Positions 16,661 to 25,391 of a DNA stretch of 64,000 nucleotides are shown one piece after another. The DNA is taken from positions 1 to 64,000 of the forward strand of contig JASDWX010000046.1 of assembly GCA_041890515.1 (NCBI GenBank), read 5' to 3'. The notes below the pieces were generated by a model. It was given only the letters and a program-made list of their open reading frames with translations, ran no database searches and was not told the origin of the DNA. The translations under genes were made by a program, and so were the position numbers. Every line of letters begins with the position of its first letter. The stretch's first letter is position 1. The stretch comes from Colwellia_A sp041890515 (GTDB lineage Bacteria; Pseudomonadota; Gammaproteobacteria; Enterobacterales; Alteromonadaceae).

Positions 16661-17851
16661 CTATCCTTCCGTTAATAAAAATTCGATGATTTTGTTCATG
16701 TCCAGATCAAAGTCATCGGCCCTTACGCCTTTAACAATAAAATCTTTATCGCTTGATAAATCAATGTCTTCTGCCATTACGTATTGTCCATCCAGCGCAT
16801 TATAAAATGAACGCACGTTAGGATTAGTGGGATCTCCGTCATTTCGACTTTCTACAATAGCGAGTTTATTCGAGCTCAATTCGACTAATGATCCGACAGG
16901 ATAAACCCCCATACACTTTATAAACAAGTCGACTAACCGTTCATCTAAATGATTTTTTTTCGCTAAGCTTCTTAAAATATTAAACGACTTTAAGTGACTA
17001 TAACCATCTTTGTAGCAACGATTAGCAGTGAGCGCGTCAAAAATATCGCAAATAGCAATCATGCGACCATACTGGGTGATTTTTTCTTTAGGCATATTAA
17101 AGGGATACCCTTTACCATCAAGTTTTTCATGATGAAGTGCCGCAACTTCAAGACTTAATTCAGAAATCCCAGGTGTAGACTCTATGATTTTAATAGAATG
17201 ATTTACATGGCTTTTCATAACCGTAAATTCAGCATCGGTCAACTTACCGGGCTTATTCAATATGCGGTCAGGAATATGGATTTTACCCACATCATGCAAA
17301 AAAGCGCCCACTGAAAGCTGTTGAATAATCGCTTTATCTATTTTTAAGAAACGTGCAAAAATAGTCATGAGTACTGAAACTGACACTGAATGTTCTAATA
17401 AGTATTCATCTTTTATCCTGATATTAATAACGCAGGCTAACGCATCAGCATTTTTAAATATTGTATCAATAGTTTTATTTGTAATATCGATAACAGGCGT
17501 TAGGTTGAGTTCTCGTCCTTGTTGAGCATCTGCAAAGATTTGTCGCTGAATATTTTTTGATTCATTAAAGAGCTCTTTAGCTCTGGTAATCTCTAAAAGA
17601 ATGAGTGATTTATTGCTCGGAGGTTTAGTATCACCTTTTTCATTTGCAATAATGTTACCTACACGATCAAAAGTTAACGTTTTACTGTTATCAATTAATA
17701 AACTTTCGACACCTTTACTGCGTATATTATCGATAACATGGGTATTTTTAATATGCCCAGGGCTGGTTAAATTAAACGAACCCTTCTGCTTAGCGATATC
17801 AACAACAAAATGGCCTTTTATTAACTCTGATATTTTAATTTCAACAATCAT
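16661..17851 (-). CDS. HD-GYP domain c-di-GMP phosphodiesterase with N-terminal DUF3391
   Basis: A 396-residue cytoplasmic protein. The N-terminus (about 1-130) has the DUF3391 pattern (EIKISELIKGHFVVDI...). The HD-GYP domain (about 145-320) keeps HD at 186-187 in FLHDVGK, HHE at 240-242 and GYP at 248-250, so it should hydrolyse c-di-GMP. It is the second gene of a unit with the GGDEF gene, 16 bp downstream of it. A synthase and a hydrolase from one transcript imply local control of c-di-GMP. The stop lies seven bases from that of the convergent M28 gene. Confidence 0.93.
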   Translation of the reverse strand: MIVEIKISELIKGHFVVDIAKQKGSFNLTSPGHIKNTHVIDNIRSKGVESLLIDNSKTLTFDRVGNIIANEKGDTKPPSNKSLILLEITRAKELFNESKNIQRQIFADAQQGRELNLTPVIDITNKTIDTIFKNADALACVINIRIKDEYLLEHSVSVSVLMTIFARFLKIDKAIIQQLSVGAFLHDVGKIHIPDRILNKPGKLTDAEFTVMKSHVNHSIKIIESTPGISELSLEVAALHHEKLDGKGYPFNMPKEKITQYGRMIAICDIFDALTANRCYKDGYSHLKSFNILRSLAKKNHLDERLVDLFIKCMGVYPVGSLVELSSNKLAIVESRNDGDPTNPNVRSFYNALDGQYVMAEDIDLSSDKDFIVKGVRADDFDLDMNKIIEFLLTEG

Positions 17852-17867
17852 AATAAAATTTAACTCG

Positions 17868-18896
17868 TTAAATTAACGTCTGCTGCGCAGTGTTCTTTAG
17901 TTGATATAAATGCGTATCAGCTTCTTTTAAAAGCTCAGTCATTGAACGCTTCCCATCACTTGTTGCTACGCCACAGGTAATTGTTATAGGTAACAGCTTG
18001 TCTTGATATGGCATAGGATTATTAATAAAAAACTGACTTAAGCGTTGAGATGCAAGCCCAGCTTCTTGATTATTTTGACTCGCCAATACGACAACAAATT
18101 CATCACCTGCGTAACGAAAGCATCGATCATTTTCTCTAATTAATCCTTGTAGTTTTGTTGCTACGTAAGCTAGAGCTTTATCTCCGCAATCATGACCGTG
18201 TTGGTCATTAACCTGTTTAAACTTATCACAATCAATAAATAATAGTGAAAAAGGTGCGCCATATCTATGTTGTCTTACCAACTCTTCGGCAATACATACT
18301 TCCATTAACCGACGATTTGCTACGCCCGTTAATCGATCATAGTGGGCCATGTATTCCAATTGTTCGCGAATTAACACATTTGATAAACATAAACTTACTT
18401 TAGTGGCTAGTTGTTCTAAATGAAAGGTACCAAGTTCATTACTGAAACGATTTTTATCTCGGTCAGAAAATAACAAACTCCCAAAAAGCTGTCCTTCTAA
18501 CATTAACGGTATTAATGCAATAGATTGTGATTGTATCAGCAAGTCATTCGGTATGGCTGAAGGTAAGTTATCTAATTTATTCGTCAGGAAAGGTTTGTCA
18601 TCAGGATGGAAGGCTTGCAGCTGTTCTAAAGATATTTTTGTACTATGTCGATGCTTCCAAGTCGATTGCAATTGTTCATTGAACAAGTAGCTAATAGGCG
18701 TTGGCTCGACTAAAAGCAAAGTAATAGAAGTAATATTGAATTTGTGTTTGATGGAGTTCAATAGTCGTTGAAGTAGTTCATCACAAGATTTACTTGCAAG
18801 TACTTCTTTTTCTATTTCAAATAATTTCAGTGCTATCTTTTCATTGGCTTTAGAGTTGGCAATTAATTGCTCAATTTCTAATTCTGACATAATCAT
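17868..18896 (-). CDS. GAF-like plus GGDEF diguanylate cyclase
   Basis: A 342-residue cytoplasmic protein. Residues about 25-175 form a GAF-like sensor. The GGDEF domain (about 178-340) has the active A-site variant AGDEF (263-267) and an intact inhibitory site R254-E-N-D257 at the correct distance, so product-inhibited c-di-GMP synthesis is expected. ATG 18896 and ATG 18890 are both possible starts; the second has the better-placed AAGAAA. It is the first gene of the pair with the HD-GYP phosphodiesterase, divergent from motX. Confidence 0.9.
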   Translation of the reverse strand: MIMSELEIEQLIANSKANEKIALKLFEIEKEVLASKSCDELLQRLLNSIKHKFNITSITLLLVEPTPISYLFNEQLQSTWKHRHSTKISLEQLQAFHPDDKPFLTNKLDNLPSAIPNDLLIQSQSIALIPLMLEGQLFGSLLFSDRDKNRFSNELGTFHLEQLATKVSLCLSNVLIREQLEYMAHYDRLTGVANRRLMEVCIAEELVRQHRYGAPFSLLFIDCDKFKQVNDQHGHDCGDKALAYVATKLQGLIRENDRCFRYAGDEFVVVLASQNNQEAGLASQRLSQFFINNPMPYQDKLLPITITCGVATSDGKRSMTELLKEADTHLYQLKNTAQQTLI

Positions 18897-19046
18897 TTCT
18901 TGTTAAATAAAACTAATTTAATTGTGTTCTTTTCAGGACAATAGTGCAAGCGCTGAGTTATTCTGAAAATGGTATTAATATTGCTTAGCTTCTTCTTATT
19001 GAAAAGTACTCTTTGGAATAAACAAAAAATGTCAGTTTTTTGTCAC

Positions 19047-19073
19047 TTAACTTTTTTTACTTTTAGCCGATAA
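19047..19073 (+). promoter_or_regulatory. FliA (sigma-28) promoter of motX
   Basis: TTAACTTT (19047-19054), exactly 11 bases, then GCCGATAA (19066-19073). The -10 is a perfect match and the -35 matches six of eight to TAAAGTTT-N11-GCCGATAA, the flagellar late-gene promoter. Transcription should begin near 19080, about 40 bases before motX. Confidence 0.8.
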
Positions 19074-19118
19074 TAAGTCAAGTCTTACCTGATTTGTTAT
19101 ATTTTTGGATTATAATTT

Positions 19119-19736
19119 ATGCGAATGTCATTATTAACTTCAGCTTTTTTATTGTTTTTTAGTCATGTCAGTTATGGGCAAAAACTTGAAGCTGTGCAAA
19201 TCTATACAGATAACCAGCTCCTAAGTTTAATTAAAGAAAATAGGCACTTAGGTCAAGTTGTACTTGATGAGTGTCAGCTTGTTCAAGATATTGAAGCAAG
19301 AGCAACTAAATCAAAATATCCATCCTATCAATTTCTATGGGGTGATATGTTGGCTTTTGGTGTGTGCGTAAAAAAAGACGTTCCTTTAGGACTCCATTTT
19401 ATGAAAAATGCTGCTGACCAAGCGTTGCCTGAAGCTTTAGAACAATTAGGCCGCTATTACCATACCGGCAAATTTATGCAGGTTGACGTTGCTAAAGCGA
19501 TTTTTTTTCTTAGAGAAGCATCAGCAGTAAATAATTTAAACGCACAACTTCGTTTGGCTGACATTTATGCGAAAGGTTACGGTAGTCCATTAGATTACCC
19601 AGAGTTATACGCGCAACTTCATCACTCTGTAACTGATGATAAAAAAATTCATAAAAAAATTGCTCAGTTATTGATGGCGTTGGCAGATAAAATGCCAGAA
19701 AATGTCGTAAATGCGGCTAAAAACGGTAAATATTAA
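19119..19736 (+). CDS. motX: Sodium-driven flagellar motor protein MotX
   Basis: A 205-residue periplasmic protein with a signal peptide (about 1-20). Two or three Sel1-like repeats (about 75-165) follow. The segments CQLVQDIEARA, WGDMLAFGVCV and YGSPLDY and the overall length match Vibrio MotX, which forms the T-ring with MotY and holds the PomA/PomB stator at the polar flagellar motor. The gene order motX-rnr-rlmB-rpsF is as in Vibrio cholerae. A sigma-28 promoter precedes it, as expected for a late flagellar gene. Confidence 0.9.
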   Translation: MRMSLLTSAFLLFFSHVSYGQKLEAVQIYTDNQLLSLIKENRHLGQVVLDECQLVQDIEARATKSKYPSYQFLWGDMLAFGVCVKKDVPLGLHFMKNAADQALPEALEQLGRYYHTGKFMQVDVAKAIFFLREASAVNNLNAQLRLADIYAKGYGSPLDYPELYAQLHHSVTDDKKIHKKIAQLLMALADKMPENVVNAAKNGKY

Positions 19737-19825
19737 GCTGTTTTTAGTGTTTTGATATTTTTTGTACAGCATCACTTTGTTTAGGTATATAATTGATGCA
19801 TTAAAACATTAATCGAGTTTATCCC

Positions 19826-22297
19826 CTGAAAGATCCACATCAAAAGCGTGAAGCGAAAAAATACGACAATCCAGTAGCGAGTCGTGAATTATTATTGTCT
19901 ATTATAGAAAATTCACATTCGCCACTTAATTTCAAAGCGATATGTAAAGCTCTGAATTACCATGATGAAACGCATCATGTTGGTGTTAAACGCCGTTTAC
20001 GCGCTATGGAAAATGCTGGGCAGCTTGTTTTTAATAAACTTAAGCAATATGTCATTCCCCCACAAAACAGCCTAATTACCGGTAAAGTTACGGGTCATCG
20101 TGATGGCTTTGGCTTTTTCATACCTGATGTTGCTATAGGTGAAAAACGTGGCAAAGATTTTTATATTTCATCACATGAAATGCAACGAGTCTTTCATGGC
20201 GATATTGTTAGCGCGATATTAGTAGATCGAACTGACCGTAAAGGTCGACAAGAAATTAAAATAATTGAAGTTATTGAACCACGTAAAGCCGGTATAGTGG
20301 GACGTTTTTACGTAGAACATGGTATTGCATACATCGTGCCTGATGATGCGCGTATAAAACAAGACATTCTCATTGAACCTGATGGAAAATTGGGTGCACG
20401 TCACGGACAAATGGTTGTGGTCAATGTTCTACATCGTCCATCAAAAAGAAACAATGCCGTAGGCAAAGTTATTGAAGTATTAGGTGACCATTTAGCACCC
20501 GGTATGGAAATCGATATAGCTTTACGCGAACATGATTTACCGCACGAATGGCCAGAACAAGTTATTGAAGAAGTTTCAACGATTGCAGATGAAGTCGAAG
20601 ATGAAGTCGAAGATGAAGCAAAGATCCCACGTGTTGATTTACGTGATTTGCCTTTAGTCACCATAGATGGTGAAGACGCTAGAGATTTTGATGATGCTGT
20701 ATATTGTCAGCCTGAAGAATCCGGTGGTTGGCGTTTATGGGTGGCTATTGCAGATGTGAGCTATTACGTTCGTAATGGAACAGCACTTGACGATGAAGCT
20801 ATTTCTCGCGGAAATTCGGTTTACTTTCCTAGTCAAGTTATCCCTATGTTGCCGGAAAAACTATCGAACGGATTATGTTCATTAAATCCTGATGTTGATC
20901 GCCTATGTATGGTTTGTGAAATGACCATCAGTGCGACAGGTGAGTTGTCAGGTAGTGAATTCTACTCGGCGGTTATGCGTTCACATGCGCGTTTTACTTA
21001 TAGTAAGGTAGCGACAATTTTATCAGGTGAAGACGCTAACGAAAAAGCTGCTTTACGTGAAGAGTATGCACCACTTGTGCCTGATTTAGAAAATTTATAC
21101 CAGATGTATTTAGCCTTAAAAACATCACGCACTACTCGTGGTGCTATTGCTTTTGAAACATCGGAATCGTTATTTTTGTTTAACAACGATCGTAAAATAG
21201 AGTCTATTGTGCCGTTAATCCGTAATGACGCGCATAAAATCATAGAAGAATGTATGGTTCTAGCGAATGTTGCAACGGCTAAGTTTGTTGAAAAACATCA
21301 AATGCCTGGCCTATTCCGTGTTCATGATAAACCGAGTGTAGACAAGTACACAAACTTTGTAACTTACTTGAATGAACTCGGTATTTCATTGCCAACACGT
21401 GAACAACCTGAGCCTGCAGATTATGCTGATATTTTAAATCACGTACAAGGTCGCCCTGATCAAGAGCTGATCCAAACCATGCTGCTTCGTTCAATGCGTC
21501 AAGCGGTGTATCAAAGCGAGAATTTAGGGCATTTTGGTTTAGCACTAGAATCATATAGTCATTTTACTTCGCCTATACGCCGTTATCCTGATTTAGTGAT
21601 TCATCGCGTAATTAAAGCTATTTTGGCAAAACAAGCGAAAGCGGCGACTAAAAATACTGAAGCGAATGTAGGTTTTTATGAATATTCACCAGAGGCTGTC
21701 ATTGAGCTAGGTGAACAATGTTCTATGACCGAGCGTCGTGCCGATGACGCAACTCGTGATGTGTCTGATTGGCTGAAATGCGAATTTATGCAAGACCATG
21801 TAGGTGATACTTTTACGGGGGTTATTTCAACTGTCACTAACTTTGGTTTATTTGTTCGTCTAACGGATTTACATATCGAAGGATTAATTCATATCACCTC
21901 TTTAGGACATGACTATTATCACTTTGACGATGTTCGTATGTGTTTGAGTGGTGAACGTTCAGGTACAAAGTATTCTATTGGTGATGTTTTAGAAGTCAAT
22001 GTTGCTGCAGTTAATTTAGATGAGAAGAAAATAGATTTAGTGTTGTCGGGTGAAAAAAACACAGTGAGTCGCACTAAAGTGGGTGGAAAAGATAAAGCTA
22101 AGAGCACAGGGTTAAGAAAAAATGCTGACAATGGTTTTAATACACCAAGAAAAGCTTCTGATAAAGAAAAGCCTAAAAAACCCAAAGATAACAAAATTGA
22201 AAAAGTTAAAGATAAAAAGGCCGTAAAATCGAAAGCTAAAAAACGTACCGCAAGAAAAAAAAGACCCGGAAAAAATGCGCGTAATACAACGGAGTAA
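19826..22297 (+). CDS. rnr: Exoribonuclease R
   Basis: A 3'-5' exoribonuclease that degrades structured RNA, mRNA and defective rRNA. Order: winged-helix RNase R N-terminal domain, two cold-shock OB domains (RNA binding, from about residue 80), the RNB catalytic domain with DGEDARDFDDAV carrying the metal-binding aspartates, an S1 domain near 640-740, and a Lys-rich tail. The start is not standard. Conserved N-terminal residues (DPHQKREAKKYDNP) are encoded in frame upstream of the first usual start, TTG 19895. No ATG, GTG or TTG opens that stretch, so I propose CTG 19826 with GAG eight bases before it (823 residues); the TTG form would have 800. An in-frame ATG at 19796 is followed by TAA two codons later. 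Confidence 0.88.
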   Translation: MKDPHQKREAKKYDNPVASRELLLSIIENSHSPLNFKAICKALNYHDETHHVGVKRRLRAMENAGQLVFNKLKQYVIPPQNSLITGKVTGHRDGFGFFIPDVAIGEKRGKDFYISSHEMQRVFHGDIVSAILVDRTDRKGRQEIKIIEVIEPRKAGIVGRFYVEHGIAYIVPDDARIKQDILIEPDGKLGARHGQMVVVNVLHRPSKRNNAVGKVIEVLGDHLAPGMEIDIALREHDLPHEWPEQVIEEVSTIADEVEDEVEDEAKIPRVDLRDLPLVTIDGEDARDFDDAVYCQPEESGGWRLWVAIADVSYYVRNGTALDDEAISRGNSVYFPSQVIPMLPEKLSNGLCSLNPDVDRLCMVCEMTISATGELSGSEFYSAVMRSHARFTYSKVATILSGEDANEKAALREEYAPLVPDLENLYQMYLALKTSRTTRGAIAFETSESLFLFNNDRKIESIVPLIRNDAHKIIEECMVLANVATAKFVEKHQMPGLFRVHDKPSVDKYTNFVTYLNELGISLPTREQPEPADYADILNHVQGRPDQELIQTMLLRSMRQAVYQSENLGHFGLALESYSHFTSPIRRYPDLVIHRVIKAILAKQAKAATKNTEANVGFYEYSPEAVIELGEQCSMTERRADDATRDVSDWLKCEFMQDHVGDTFTGVISTVTNFGLFVRLTDLHIEGLIHITSLGHDYYHFDDVRMCLSGERSGTKYSIGDVLEVNVAAVNLDEKKIDLVLSGEKNTVSRTKVGGKDKAKSTGLRKNADNGFNTPRKASDKEKPKKPKDNKIEKVKDKKAVKSKAKKRTARKKRPGKNARNTTE

Positions 22298-22416
22298 TTT
22301 AGGTTGATATGCTAGGTAATGCATATAGGCAATGCATGGAAATAAGATTTGTAGGTCGACCTGAAAAAATAAAGTTCGATGTAGAAAAAATAAAGAAAAA
22401 TTAAAAAGAGAAGAGC

Positions 22417-23172
22417 ATGGCAAAACAAGACGAACTAGTATTTGGCATTCATGCCATTAATGAATTGATTAAACGCGCACCAGAACGCTTTATTGAGCTT
22501 TTTTTACTTAAAGGCCGAGAAGATGAGCGATTAATGACGATCATTAACTTGTCAAAAAAGTATGGTATTTCCACGCAACTTGTTAATCGTAAAGTACTTG
22601 ATGAAAAAAGTGATGGTGAACAGCATCAAGGTGTATTAGCACGCATTACACAAGGAAGAACCTATACAGAGAACGATATAGATGGCATTCTTGCACAAGC
22701 TAAAGAAAAAAATGAAGCACCGTTCCTATTAATTTTGGATGGTGTAACTGATCCCCATAACCTTGGCGCATGTTTACGAAATGCGGATGCTGCTGGTGTG
22801 CAAGCTATTATAGTTCCAAAAGACAATGCCGCCCGCTTAACGGCAACTGTTCGTAAGGTAGCCGTAGGTGCTGCTGAAACAGTACCTTTGGTACAAGTGA
22901 CTAATTTAGTGCGTACAATGAAACAACTTCAAGACAACGGAGTATGGATAATTGGTACTGCTGGTGAAACTGAAAACTGTCTATATGATGAAAAGTTAAG
23001 TGGTCCTATGGCATTAGTGATGGGCGCAGAAGGTAAAGGCATGCGTCGTTTAACGCGTGAAACATGTGATCAACTCGTAAAGTTACCAATGGCTGGCAGT
23101 GTTTCAAGCTTAAATGTATCAGTCGCCGCTGGTATTTGTTTATTTGAAATAGTGCGTCAACGTAGAACCTGA
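22417..23172 (+). CDS. rlmB: 23S rRNA (guanosine-2'-O-)-methyltransferase RlmB
   Basis: A SpoU-family SAM methyltransferase of 251 residues that modifies G2251 of 23S rRNA. The N-terminal substrate-binding domain starts VFGIHAINELI. The SPOUT motifs are LILDGVTDPHNLGACLRNADA (motif 1), GAEGKGMRRL (motif 2) and MAGSVSSLNVSVAAGICLFE (motif 3). It follows rnr by 120 bp, as in other gammaproteobacteria, with AGAGAAGAG just before the ATG. Confidence 0.96.
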   Translation: MAKQDELVFGIHAINELIKRAPERFIELFLLKGREDERLMTIINLSKKYGISTQLVNRKVLDEKSDGEQHQGVLARITQGRTYTENDIDGILAQAKEKNEAPFLLILDGVTDPHNLGACLRNADAAGVQAIIVPKDNAARLTATVRKVAVGAAETVPLVQVTNLVRTMKQLQDNGVWIIGTAGETENCLYDEKLSGPMALVMGAEGKGMRRLTRETCDQLVKLPMAGSVSSLNVSVAAGICLFEIVRQRRT

Positions 23173-23650
23173 TTTTTAACGACTTTAACCGTAAACGGTA
23201 CTAATACAAAACACAGTATGATGATAAAAGTATAATAAAATCAGCGTACCGTCATTTTAGCCGCGTCTTCTTACTCTAAGTGTTGCCTGAACCTGATGCG
23301 TACATTTTCAGTATAGGTCAGCAATTTAGTAACGGCATGAAAAAAGCAGGCAAGGGCTATACGGAGCAGGTTCAGTGCGAAGGTTACTTGAATGGCTATC
23401 TATTTGTTGACGTAGTCAAAAGATAGAAGAATAACTGAGTCAAACGTACTTTATTCACAAGATAAAGTATGTTTTTGTGCTGACTATTGCGAGATAACAA
23501 TGAATTTTTGCCTGATAAGCACCGAGGGTTAAATAATTTTTATTTAAATTTCTTTGATATAAAAAAGTGATTATAAGCTTCTTTCATAGGGTTTATTTCT
23601 GAAGGTTCAACGGATACTTTATTTTTATTACTCCGCTCCTTATATTTGTC
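23173..23650. other. Long intergenic region without a recognised gene
   Basis: No convincing gene. It holds a 9-bp inverted repeat CTGAACCTG (23287-23295) / CAGGTTCAG (23367-23375). A 29-codon frame at 23337-23426 (MKKAGKGYTEQ...) has no recognisable product. A hairpin TACTTTAT (23447-23454) / ATAAAGTA (23462-23469) followed by TGTTTTTG may be the terminator of the rnr-rlmB transcript. The inverted repeat could mark a decayed small mobile element or a structured RNA. Confidence 0.4.
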
Positions 23651-23679
23651 TTGCCTTCATCGCTTATTTTTACTAAACT
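23651..23679 (+). promoter_or_regulatory. Candidate sigma-70 promoter of the rpsF operon
   Basis: TTGCCT (23651-23656), a 17-bp spacer, then TAAACT (23674-23679). The transcript would start near 23686 and include the whole leader structure before rpsF. Confidence 0.5.
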
Positions 23680-23715
23680 TCGCGACCTTAATTCAGCCCG
23701 AACTTTTTGTTCCTT

Positions 23716-23774
23716 GCCTCTTTCTGGTGTTTGGCTGAGCCAGCTAATGAGGCTACAACCGTAAGGAGCTCGTA
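23716..23774 (+). promoter_or_regulatory. rpsF leader, S6:S18 autoregulatory RNA structure
   Basis: Nested stems GCCTC (23716-23720) / GAGGC (23749-23753) and CTGG (23724-23727) / CCAG (23740-23743) are followed by ACAACCG and the ribosome-binding site GTAAGGAG. Bacterial rpsF leaders carry such a hairpin with a CCG element that is bound by the S6:S18 complex to repress the operon. Position and structure fit; the binding residues were not verified. Confidence 0.6.
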
Positions 23775-24194
23775 ATGCGTCATTACGAAATCGTATTTAT
23801 GGTTCACCCTGATCAGAGTGAACAAGTACCTGGCATGATCCAGCGTTATACTGACTTGATCAATGCTGCTGAAGGCAAAGTCCACCGTCTTGAAGACTGG
23901 GGCCGTCGCCAATTAGCATACCCAATCAATAAATTGCACAAAGCACACTATGTTTTATTAAACATTGAAGCGCCACAAGCAGTTATTGATGAGCTTGAAA
24001 CAGCTTTCCGTTACAATGATGTTGTTATCCGTAACATGATCATGCGCACTAAAACTGCAGTAACTGAAGCGTCAGCAATGGCAGCTGCTAAAGAAGAACG
24101 TCGCGACGATCGCCGCGAAGTTAAGCAAGAAGCTCCAGCTGTTACAGAAGCACCAGTTGCTACTGAAACTACAGAAGAAGCTGAGAGCGAATAA
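23775..24194 (+). CDS. rpsF: 30S ribosomal protein S6
   Basis: A 139-residue protein starting MRHYEIVFMVHPDQSEQVP, with S6 landmarks DWGRRQLAYPI and FRYNDVVIRNMI. The acidic, Ala/Glu-rich C-terminal tail (about 105-139) is where RimK adds glutamates in gammaproteobacteria. It is the first gene of rpsF-priB-rpsR-rplI and binds S18 in the platform of the small subunit. Confidence 0.97.
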   Translation: MRHYEIVFMVHPDQSEQVPGMIQRYTDLINAAEGKVHRLEDWGRRQLAYPINKLHKAHYVLLNIEAPQAVIDELETAFRYNDVVIRNMIMRTKTAVTEASAMAAAKEERRDDRREVKQEAPAVTEAPVATETTEEAESE

Positions 24195-24201
24195 GTAACT
24201 C

Positions 24202-24522
24202 GTGACAAACTCTCTTTATGAGAATTGCCTTGTGTTGGTTGGTGAAGTGGTAAAACCACCGAAAAAATCAACAAGCCCAGCAGGTATTCATCATTGTCAG
24301 TTTTCAATGGACCATAAGTCCATACAAAATGAAGCTGGCATGAACCGACAAGCATTTGTCCGAATACAGGTTGTAGCAACAGGTGAGCTGTCACAAAACT
24401 TAACTCGTGATTTAATTGCGGGCAGTAAGCTCAAAGTGACTGGTTTTCTAAACCGTCATGAATCAAGAAATGGTAACCCACTTCTTGCCTTACATGCTCA
24501 ACATATTGAAATGATTAATTAA
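24202..24522 (+). CDS. priB: Primosomal replication protein PriB
   Basis: A 106-residue single-domain OB-fold protein that bridges PriA and DnaT at stalled forks. The segments SPAGIHHCQFSMDH, NEAGMNRQAFVRIQVVATG and LHAQHIEMI match PriB. It starts with GTG at 24202, seven bases after rpsF. The N-terminal part (NSLYENC) is slightly longer than in E. coli. The placement between rpsF and rpsR is the usual one. Confidence 0.93.
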   Translation: MTNSLYENCLVLVGEVVKPPKKSTSPAGIHHCQFSMDHKSIQNEAGMNRQAFVRIQVVATGELSQNLTRDLIAGSKLKVTGFLNRHESRNGNPLLALHAQHIEMIN

Positions 24523-24581
24523 GGTGCTTTTTTTGGTCTGTTAGTTCAGTCAAATGAATACACCATATTTAGGAGAAATCC

Positions 24582-24809
24582 ATGTCTCGTTTTTTTAGAC
24601 GTCGTAAGTTCTGCCGCTTCACAGCGGAAGGTGCTACCTCTATCGATTATAAAGATATTGCTACACTGAAAAACTATATCACTGAAAGTGGTAAAATCGT
24701 TCCTAGCCGTATTACTGGTACAGCAGCTAAATATCAACGTCAACTTGGTCGTGCGATCAAGCGTGCTCGTTACTTAGCGTTATTACCATATACTGATTTA
24801 CATAAGTAA
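24582..24809 (+). CDS. rpsR: 30S ribosomal protein S18
   Basis: A 75-residue basic protein with S18 landmarks FRRRKFCRF, DYKDIATLKNYITESGKIVPSRITGT and RARYLALLPYTD. It partners S6 in the ribosome and in repression of the operon leader. AGGAGA lies just before the ATG. Confidence 0.97.
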   Translation: MSRFFRRRKFCRFTAEGATSIDYKDIATLKNYITESGKIVPSRITGTAAKYQRQLGRAIKRARYLALLPYTDLHK

Positions 24810-24829
24810 CCTAAACAGGGGTTTTGAAA

Positions 24830-25282
24830 ATGGAAGTAATTCTTCTTGATAAAATCGCCAAATTAGGCGGCCTTGGTGACAAGGTATCAGTTAAATCTGG
24901 TTATGCACGTAACTTCTTATTACCTCAAGGTAAAGCAGTATTTGCATCTGAAGCTAACGTTGAACATTTTGAAGCACGTCGTGCTGAAATTGAAACTAAA
25001 TTAGCTGAAACTTTGACAGCAGCAGAAGCTAAAGCTACTAAAATCGTAGCATTAGCTGAAGTTACTATCGCATCATCTGCGGGTGATGAAGGTAAATTAT
25101 TCGGTTCTATTGGTACTAAAGATATTGCTGATGCAATTACTGAAGCAGGCGTTGAAGTAGCGAAAGCTCAAGTACGCATGCCTTTAGGTACAATCCGTGA
25201 AACGGGTGAATTCGATATCGCGATTCACTTACACAACGATGTTGATACTAGCATCAAAGTTGTCGTTATCGCTGAAGCTTAA
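24830..25282 (+). CDS. rplI: 50S ribosomal protein L9
   Basis: A 150-residue protein starting MEVILLDKIAKLGGLGDKV, the L9 signature, with GYARNFLLPQGKA, a central helix (about 45-75) and a C-terminal domain including GKLFGSIGTKDIADA. ATG 24830 is preferred over an in-frame TTG two codons upstream. Last gene of the operon, followed by a terminator. Confidence 0.97.
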   Translation: MEVILLDKIAKLGGLGDKVSVKSGYARNFLLPQGKAVFASEANVEHFEARRAEIETKLAETLTAAEAKATKIVALAEVTIASSAGDEGKLFGSIGTKDIADAITEAGVEVAKAQVRMPLGTIRETGEFDIAIHLHNDVDTSIKVVVIAEA

Positions 25283-25305
25283 TTTAGTCCGCTAAATTAA
25301 GTCTC

Positions 25306-25345
25306 AAAAATACCGCTTTTCTGTTTAAGAATGGCGGTATTTTTT
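25306..25345 (+). terminator. Intrinsic terminator of the ribosomal operon
   Basis: Stem AAAAATACCGC (25306-25316) pairs with GCGGTATTTTT (25334-25344), and a T-run continues to 25346. Confidence 0.85.
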
Positions 25346-25391
25346 TATTTATAATAAAGTAAATAATTATACTAAAAAGATAATGATTACT

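Noticed and set aside
20585..20625. Tandem GATGAAGTCGAA repeat as a mobile or regulatory repeat
   Set aside because: It lies in frame inside rnr and encodes an acidic EDEV repeat; simply a low-complexity protein segment.
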